This document shows, piece after piece, positions 59,396 to 64,000 of a stretch of 64,000 nt of DNA. The position numbers were made by a program, and so were the translations under genes. The stretch spans positions 620,001-684,000 of the forward strand of contig CAVXYW010000001.1 in NCBI GenBank assembly GCA_963766295.1. The letters are read 5' to 3'. Source of the DNA: JBBDRJ01 sp963766295. GTDB taxonomy: Bacteria > Actinomycetota > JAICYB01. Each line of letters begins with the position of its first letter. Position 1 is the stretch's first letter. The notes under the pieces are model-generated. The model ran no database searches, was not told where the DNA came from, and saw nothing but the letters and a program-made list of their open reading frames with translations.

Positions 59396-59923
59396 GTGAC
59401 GACCCTGCGGCCGATGGCCGTCGACGAGCTGAGTCGTATCGCTGAGATCGACCGGTCGGAGCGGATCACGCAGCAGTACAGACAACGTGGCGGTGCGCTG
59501 GAACTGGTCGAGGTTGATATCGATGCGCCTCGCTGGGGAGAGCCCGGGGAGCATCCCGTCGAGCACCGCATCGAGTCCTGGAGACAACTGCTAGACGACG
59601 ACGGCGTCCTCCTTGGAGCATTCGACGGCGATCAACTCGTTGGCTTCGCCATCTACCTGCCGTTCATAGAGGAAGGGCTCGCTCAATTAGCGGTGCTTCA
59701 CGTAACGAGGACGCATCGTCGCTTCGGTGTTGGTCGGCACTTGAGCGACGAAGTGCTCCGTCGGGCCCGCGAGGACGGTGCGGAGCGTCTCTACGTCTCG
59801 GCTACGCCTACGCGATCGACCGTTGACTTCTACAGGGCTCAAGGATTCGAACCGCTGGAGATCCCCAACGACCGGCTTTACGCCCTCGAGCCGGACGATA
59901 TCCACATGGAGATGACGTTGTGA
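59396..59923 (+). CDS. GNAT family N-acetyltransferase
   Basis: A 175-residue acetyltransferase. The GTG at 59396 begins MTTLRPM, as GNAT proteins usually do; a GTG 18 nt upstream overlaps the oxidase and has no better ribosome site. The acetyl-CoA binding part is LAVLHVTRTHRRFGVGRHLS, and LYVSATPTRSTVDFYRAQGF is the conserved C-terminal strand and helix. An acceptor cannot be named. Its stop overlaps the next gene in a GTGA. Confidence 0.9.
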   Translation: MTTLRPMAVDELSRIAEIDRSERITQQYRQRGGALELVEVDIDAPRWGEPGEHPVEHRIESWRQLLDDDGVLLGAFDGDQLVGFAIYLPFIEEGLAQLAVLHVTRTHRRFGVGRHLSDEVLRRAREDGAERLYVSATPTRSTVDFYRAQGFEPLEIPNDRLYALEPDDIHMEMTL

Positions 59924-60324
59924 AACGAGCCCCTAGTTTTCTGAAGATCGATTGTCTGAGTCTGCCGGTTCCGGATCTCGATGCAGCCCTGGCGTTTTAC
60001 TCGGAACGTTTGGGCCACGACCTCATCTGGCGCAATGACACAGCGGCCGGTCTGCGACTGCCAGAGTCGGAGTCCGAGCTCGTCCTTCACACGGACGATC
60101 GTCCGATGGAGACCGACTTGGCTGTTGAGTCGGTGCTCGTCGCCGTCGAGCGGTTCGTCGCTGCCGGGGGACGCGTTCTTGCGCATCCGTTCGAGATACA
60201 GATCGGGCTCTGCGCGGTTGTGTCCGATCCTTGGGACAACGTGCTCGTTCTGCTCGACACGTCAAAGGGGTTGCTGCGTGTCGACGAGCAGAAGCGCGTG
60301 ATCGGTAACGAAACCCTCGGCTAG
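59920..60324 (+). CDS. VOC family (glyoxalase-like) protein
   Basis: A 134-residue protein starting at a GTG in a GTGA overlap. CLSLPVPDLDAALAFYSERL, then GHDLIWRND, opens the first half; RVLAHPFEIQIGLCAVVSDP and WDNVLVLLDTSKG close the second. The usual metal-ligand glutamate at the end is replaced by the NVLVLLD context, so metal binding is uncertain. It overlaps the convergent DUF1697 gene by 4 nt. Confidence 0.88.
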   Translation: MKRAPSFLKIDCLSLPVPDLDAALAFYSERLGHDLIWRNDTAAGLRLPESESELVLHTDDRPMETDLAVESVLVAVERFVAAGGRVLAHPFEIQIGLCAVVSDPWDNVLVLLDTSKGLLRVDEQKRVIGNETLG

Positions 60325-60863
60325 TTACCTTCCATCAGTGCCACGAGCTTGCGTACGGTATTGCAGTTGCGGATCGACATCTTCTTGTAGAGCGGCGTAC
60401 CGAAGATTCCTCTCCATAGCGTGCTCTTGTTTACATCTTTCCGGTCGATGCGCCAGATAAGCGCTCCGGCGGCGTAGTGCAGATCCTCCAGCTTGGGGTC
60501 CGGTTTCAGCTCTTTCAGGACGGAGGACCGATCGACTTCCTTCCATAAAAACAATACGTCGCACCTCATCCTTTGGTCGGTCGTCCATTTTGAGGGGATC
60601 GCCTTCGCCAAGGCCTTCATCTCTTCGAGGTTGCGCAAGACAACCGGCACTTCGAAACCGAAACGCTTTGCGATGCCGGCCTCGATCTGCCCGACGAGCC
60701 GTGCCTTAGCTCGGATCTTGCTCGCGAAGATGACGTTCCCGGAGTTGATGTAGGTCTTGACGTCCGTCACGCCTGCGTCTTCAAAGACAGACTTCAGCTG
60801 CTTCATGTCGACCTTGTTCTTCCCGCCGACATTGATCCCGCGAAGCAGAGCCACGTAGACCAT
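60321..60863 (-). CDS. DUF1697 family protein
   Basis: A 180-residue protein with the family signature at the start, YVALLRGINVGGKNKVDMKQ, then VKTYINSGNVIFASK. AGIAKRFGFEVPVVLRNLEE and WRIDRKDVNKSTLWRGIFGT are also conserved. The function is unknown. It is probably a single-gene unit. Confidence 0.92.
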   Translation of the reverse strand: MVYVALLRGINVGGKNKVDMKQLKSVFEDAGVTDVKTYINSGNVIFASKIRAKARLVGQIEAGIAKRFGFEVPVVLRNLEEMKALAKAIPSKWTTDQRMRCDVLFLWKEVDRSSVLKELKPDPKLEDLHYAAGALIWRIDRKDVNKSTLWRGIFGTPLYKKMSIRNCNTVRKLVALMEGN

Positions 60864-60914
60864 CGCCGGACTGTAACAGCGCTGGTCACTGGCGCTGTCA
60901 GAGACCGGAGGCGG

Positions 60915-61781
60915 TCAGCCGACAGCTAAAGCGACCAGACCGGCGACGATCGCCGAAGCGCCAGCCAAGCGAGCGCCGAGCCGTCCTTCGCGCAGCAACT
61001 GCGCGCCGAGGATCGTCCCGATCAGGATGCTCACCTCACGAGCTGGTGCCACGTAGCTCACAGGTGAAACCGCGAGCGCCGAAAGCACGAGGATGTAAGC
61101 GAATGGTGCGAACACGGCAACCGCAAGGATCTCGCGGCGGTGGTGCGTCCAGGTCTCTCGTACGAAGCTGCGGCGCCTAAGCACAAGCGGTGTCAGCAAG
61201 ACGCCCCGAACCGCGTTGGCTGCCCAGTCGAGGATCAGAGGAGGCACCGCCAGTTCTGCAACCGCGTACCGGTCCCAAAGTGTGTACGTCGCGATCAGCA
61301 GACCGGTAAGCAATCCGAAGACAACGCCGGCTCGCGTGTCGCCGCGGTTGCTGCCACTCGTTGTGGTTCGTCCGAGAGCGAAAACGCCGATGCAGACCAA
61401 GCCCGCACCGCTTAGAGCAAGAACCGTCGGGCGTTCGCCGATGAATGCGATCGCCAGCGCGGTTGAAAGCATCGGGCCCGTTCCACGAGCGAGGGGATAG
61501 ACCACCGACAGATCGCCTACCGCATAACCGCGTTGAAGAAGAGTGAAGTATCCGGCGTGTAGCGCGCCGCTTCCGACCAGGAATCCGATCTCCGTCCATC
61601 CGATGTCCGGAGTCGTCACGAAGTATGCGATCGCGGCGATAGGTGCGTAGAGGATCGCGGCGACTATCGCGCACAGCCACACGAAGGGCACGCCGGCGGC
61701 GCCGGCGCGCTTGGCGAACAGGTTCCACGTCGCGTGGAGTGCCGCCGCGCCGAGTACCAGCGCGAGCGACGCAGCCGTCAT
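60915..61781 (-). CDS. EamA (DMT superfamily) transporter
   Basis: A 288-residue protein with ten predicted helices arranged as two five-helix repeats. Landmarks are LHATWNLFAKRAGAAGVPFV in the first repeat, YAVGDLSVVYPLARGTGPML in the middle, and SYVAPAREVSILIGTILGAQ in the second. It probably exports a small metabolite. It ends 51 nt from DUF1697 and begins 25 nt after corA on the same strand. Confidence 0.9.
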   Translation of the reverse strand: MTAASLALVLGAAALHATWNLFAKRAGAAGVPFVWLCAIVAAILYAPIAAIAYFVTTPDIGWTEIGFLVGSGALHAGYFTLLQRGYAVGDLSVVYPLARGTGPMLSTALAIAFIGERPTVLALSGAGLVCIGVFALGRTTTSGSNRGDTRAGVVFGLLTGLLIATYTLWDRYAVAELAVPPLILDWAANAVRGVLLTPLVLRRRSFVRETWTHHRREILAVAVFAPFAYILVLSALAVSPVSYVAPAREVSILIGTILGAQLLREGRLGARLAGASAIVAGLVALAVG

Positions 61782-61806
61782 TTACTGCGTCTGGTGCGGG
61801 GACACG

Positions 61807-62790
61807 CTAGATCCAGCCCCGCTTCTTGAAGAAGATGTAGAGGCCGGTGGCCGTGGAGGCCATCAGTCCGATGGCGAACCAGAAACCGAAGATCTGACCG
61901 TCTTCGGGGAAGAGCCGGAAGTTCATTCCGTAGACGCTGGCGATGAACGTCGGGACGGCGATGATCGCGGCCCAACCGGTCAATCGTTTGGTTACTTCGT
62001 TCTGCGCGTTGGTTGCTTCGACCCGCACGAGATCGATCATCGCGTCGGCGAGGTCCTCGATGTTTCGAACCTGATCGGTTATCCGCAGCGTGTGATCGTG
62101 GATGTCGCGGAAATACGCGCCGAAGTGAGTGTCGACGAGCCTGATGGACGAGCCGAGCGAGCCCTGGTCGACAACATTCGCGATCATCCTGGCTACGGGC
62201 AGGACGTACCTACGGAAGCGTGCTAGGCCCTGCTTGACTGTGTAAAGGCGTGTCTGCGCCTGGGATCTGGGGTCGGCGAGAACTTCTTCCTCGAGCGTTT
62301 CGATCTCGTGCTCTAGATTGTCGGCGATCCGTTGGTAGTCGTCGACGATCGTGTCCAACAGTGTGTGCATCATGTACGCGGAGCCGCCCCAGACCTCCTC
62401 TTTCGTTGCGCGCAGGCGGCGTTTGGTTTCTTGGATCGTTTGCTCGGCTCCCGAGTGCAAGGCCAGGACGAATCGCGTGCCGATGAAGCACGCGATCTGA
62501 GCCGACTCGAGCTGCCCTTCGACGGGGTGGAGCTCATGGACGATGACGAAGAGATGGTTGTCGTATTCCTCGAGCTTCGGGCGCTCCCGGAGGCTTGCGG
62601 CGTCTTCGATCGCCAGCTCGTGAAAGCCGAACTCCTCGGCGATCGTCGCGAGGTCGTCCTTGGTTAGCGTCCGGACGTCGGCATCGGCCCAGACTCTGGC
62701 CCCGCTCTGCTCGCAGATGTTCGAGATCTTCGAGAGATCGGTGATCTCTTTCCAACCTATGTCCGGCTCGTGCGAGATCGCGGTCAGCAT
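61807..62790 (-). CDS. corA: CorA-type magnesium/cobalt transporter
   Basis: A 327-residue divalent cation channel. A soluble N-terminal funnel and long stalk helix lead to two C-terminal membrane helices. The selectivity motif is GMN in VPTFIASVYGMNFRLFP, and the C-terminus is basic (FFKKRGWI). The start is the ATG at 62788-62790; the longer upstream frame lacks homology. It is divergent from the nicotinate phosphoribosyltransferase gene with 23 nt between the starts. Confidence 0.93.
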   Translation of the reverse strand: MLTAISHEPDIGWKEITDLSKISNICEQSGARVWADADVRTLTKDDLATIAEEFGFHELAIEDAASLRERPKLEEYDNHLFVIVHELHPVEGQLESAQIACFIGTRFVLALHSGAEQTIQETKRRLRATKEEVWGGSAYMMHTLLDTIVDDYQRIADNLEHEIETLEEEVLADPRSQAQTRLYTVKQGLARFRRYVLPVARMIANVVDQGSLGSSIRLVDTHFGAYFRDIHDHTLRITDQVRNIEDLADAMIDLVRVEATNAQNEVTKRLTGWAAIIAVPTFIASVYGMNFRLFPEDGQIFGFWFAIGLMASTATGLYIFFKKRGWI

Positions 62791-62813
62791 CTGCGAGCTA
62801 TTGTGCCAGCCAG

Positions 62814-64000
62814 ATGGCTCACGGCCTCTACACGGACCTTTACGAGCTGCGCATGGTCGCTTCGTACCTGAAGCGGGGGATGACCGGACAGTCCACATTC
62901 AGCTTGTACATCCGGCCAACACCGGAGCGCCCTTGGTTCATCGCGCACGGTGTCGACTACGTGCTCGATTTCCTCGATGGATTTCGCTACTCCGACGATG
63001 ACCTCGCCTTTCTACGGGGCATCGGATTCGCTGAATCGACGCTGAGCGAACTCGCAAGGATGCAGCCGCTCGGCGAAGTCTGGGCCGTTCCGGACGGGAC
63101 CATGGTTCTGGCCGACGAGCCAATCCTCGAGGTCACTGCGGCGCTTCCCTTTGCCCAGCTCGTCGAAACCGCGGTCATCAATCTCGTGCAGCATCCGACA
63201 TTGGTTGCCACGAAGGCGGCGCGCATCACCTTCGCCGCCGGAGATCGTCCTGTAGTTGACTTCGGCTTCCGGCGTGCCCACGGTCTGGAGACGGGCGTCG
63301 TGGCTTCGCTGGCCGCCTTCGTCGGCGGCGGTTTGTCGACATCCAACATCGAAGCAGCTCGGCGTTACGGCATCCCGGTCGTCGGAACGATGGCGCACTC
63401 GTATGTGCTGGCCCACAGCAGCGAGATAGACGCGTTCCGTGCTTATGCGCAGGACTTCCCTGACAACGCGATCCTTCTGGTCGACACCTACGACACGCGG
63501 ACGGGAGTGCGCAACGCCATCGTCGTTGCGGGCGAGCTGCGGGCCTCGGGCCACGAGTTGCGCGGGATACGACTGGACTCCGGTGATCTCACCTCTTTGT
63601 CCAAGGAAAGCCGAACGATCTTGGACGAAGCCGGGTTTCCAGAGGTCCAGATCTTTGCGTCCGGGGGGCTGAACGAGCACGACATCGCTCGCCTTATTGG
63701 TGCCGGTGCTCCGATCGATTCCTTCGGAGTTGGAACGGACCTCGTCGTTTCGCGAGACGTACCCGCAGTCGACATCGTCTACAAACTCGTCGCCTACGAC
63801 GGCCGCCCCGTAGCTAAGCAGAGCTCGGGGAAACAGACGCTTCCGGGAGCCAAGCAGGTGTTCAGGACGTCCGGTGGTGTCTCCGAGGACATCCTCGGCC
63901 TTCGTGAGGAGGATCGACCGGGGGGTTTGCTCGAGCCGGTCTGGCGAGACGGCAAGCGACCCCAGAGCTTCGACTCTTCTGCCGCCAGACAGCGTGCTGA
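62814..64000 (+). CDS. pncB: Nicotinate phosphoribosyltransferase (3' end outside window)
   Basis: Converts nicotinate and PRPP to nicotinate mononucleotide in NAD salvage, complementing nadC in this window. The ATG gives MAHGLYTDLYELRMVASYLK. Further motifs are TFSLYIRPTPERPWFIAHGV, PVVDFGFRRAHGLETGVVAS, GTMAHSYVLAHSSEIDAFRA, GIRLDSGDLTSLSKESRTIL and SFGVGTDLVVSRDVPAVDIV, all typical of the family. About 395 residues are present; the frame is open at the right edge and only the last part is missing. Confidence 0.95.
   Translation, partial: MAHGLYTDLYELRMVASYLKRGMTGQSTFSLYIRPTPERPWFIAHGVDYVLDFLDGFRYSDDDLAFLRGIGFAESTLSELARMQPLGEVWAVPDGTMVLADEPILEVTAALPFAQLVETAVINLVQHPTLVATKAARITFAAGDRPVVDFGFRRAHGLETGVVASLAAFVGGGLSTSNIEAARRYGIPVVGTMAHSYVLAHSSEIDAFRAYAQDFPDNAILLVDTYDTRTGVRNAIVVAGELRASGHELRGIRLDSGDLTSLSKESRTILDEAGFPEVQIFASGGLNEHDIARLIGAGAPIDSFGVGTDLVVSRDVPAVDIVYKLVAYDGRPVAKQSSGKQTLPGAKQVFRTSGGVSEDILGLREEDRPGGLLEPVWRDGKRPQSFDSSAARQRA

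Overview
The window is high-GC bacterial DNA with dense, mostly co-oriented operons, frequent GTG/TTG starts and many 4-nt stop/start overlaps. Gene content and order point to an Actinomycetota chromosome: topA–MFS–holB; DUF2342 metalloprotease–tilS–hpt–ftsH–folP–folB–folK; DUF2520–panC–panD–nadC–coaX–lysS–clpC. An Rv2578c-type radical SAM gene, a class E sortase and an ECF sigma/DUF5667 locus fit this too. The familiar order lacks folE, nadB, lsr2 and the kinase half of the actinobacterial MFS–Tmk fusion, so a deep or uncultured lineage is more likely than a streptomycete or mycobacterium. That placement is inference.

Layout. 0–6.7 kb is an envelope region: a truncated HtrA-type protease, an ECF sigma factor, a sortase, a DUF5667 protein, a secreted FN3 protein and a lipoprotein with two copper-binding cupredoxin domains. 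6.7–9.4 kb (minus strand) holds an MrfA-like repair helicase coupled to a LOG-fold protein. 9.4–21.6 kb is a surface-glycan locus: gmd, an LCP ligase, Wzt/Wzm ABC export, a coiled-coil methyltransferase, two GT4 enzymes and two large GT-C-like membrane proteins. 21.6–26.4 kb has two divergent wall enzymes, an amidase and a SpoIID protein, each ending in the same type of seven-bladed propeller. 26.3–30.8 kb has a flippase-like protein, a GT2 enzyme, an anchored sugar dehydrogenase, an HD protein and a DedA protein. 30.8–35.9 kb is topA, MFS and holB, followed by tRNA-Thr(CGT).

36–44 kb holds a PDZ/TPR lipoprotein, an Ala/Pro-rich membrane protein with a duplicated 52-residue module, a metalloprotease, tilS, hpt, ftsH and a dienelactone hydrolase. 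45.6–49.2 kb is the folate group with a RecB-type nuclease inside it, then an SOS-promoter-driven radical SAM gene. 49.3–57.2 kb covers pantothenate, NAD and CoA synthesis, lysS and clpC. 57.3–64 kb is accessory metabolism (two VOC proteins, an amine oxidase, a GNAT), then transporters and a truncated nicotinate phosphoribosyltransferase.

Data quality matters here. Between about 29.9 and 34.6 kb, and again at 39.8, 51.3, 52.8, 54.5 and 55.2–56.7 kb, conserved essential genes are broken by many single-base indels while every fragment keeps its family motifs. I read these as sequence or assembly errors and annotate the genes through them.

The most interesting observations are: a consensus LexA box filling the spacer of a near-ideal, probably leaderless promoter before the radical SAM gene; the two propeller-bearing wall enzymes beside a GDP-deoxyhexose and methyltransferase locus; two probable CTG starts inside CTGA overlaps; and the duplicated module under purifying selection.
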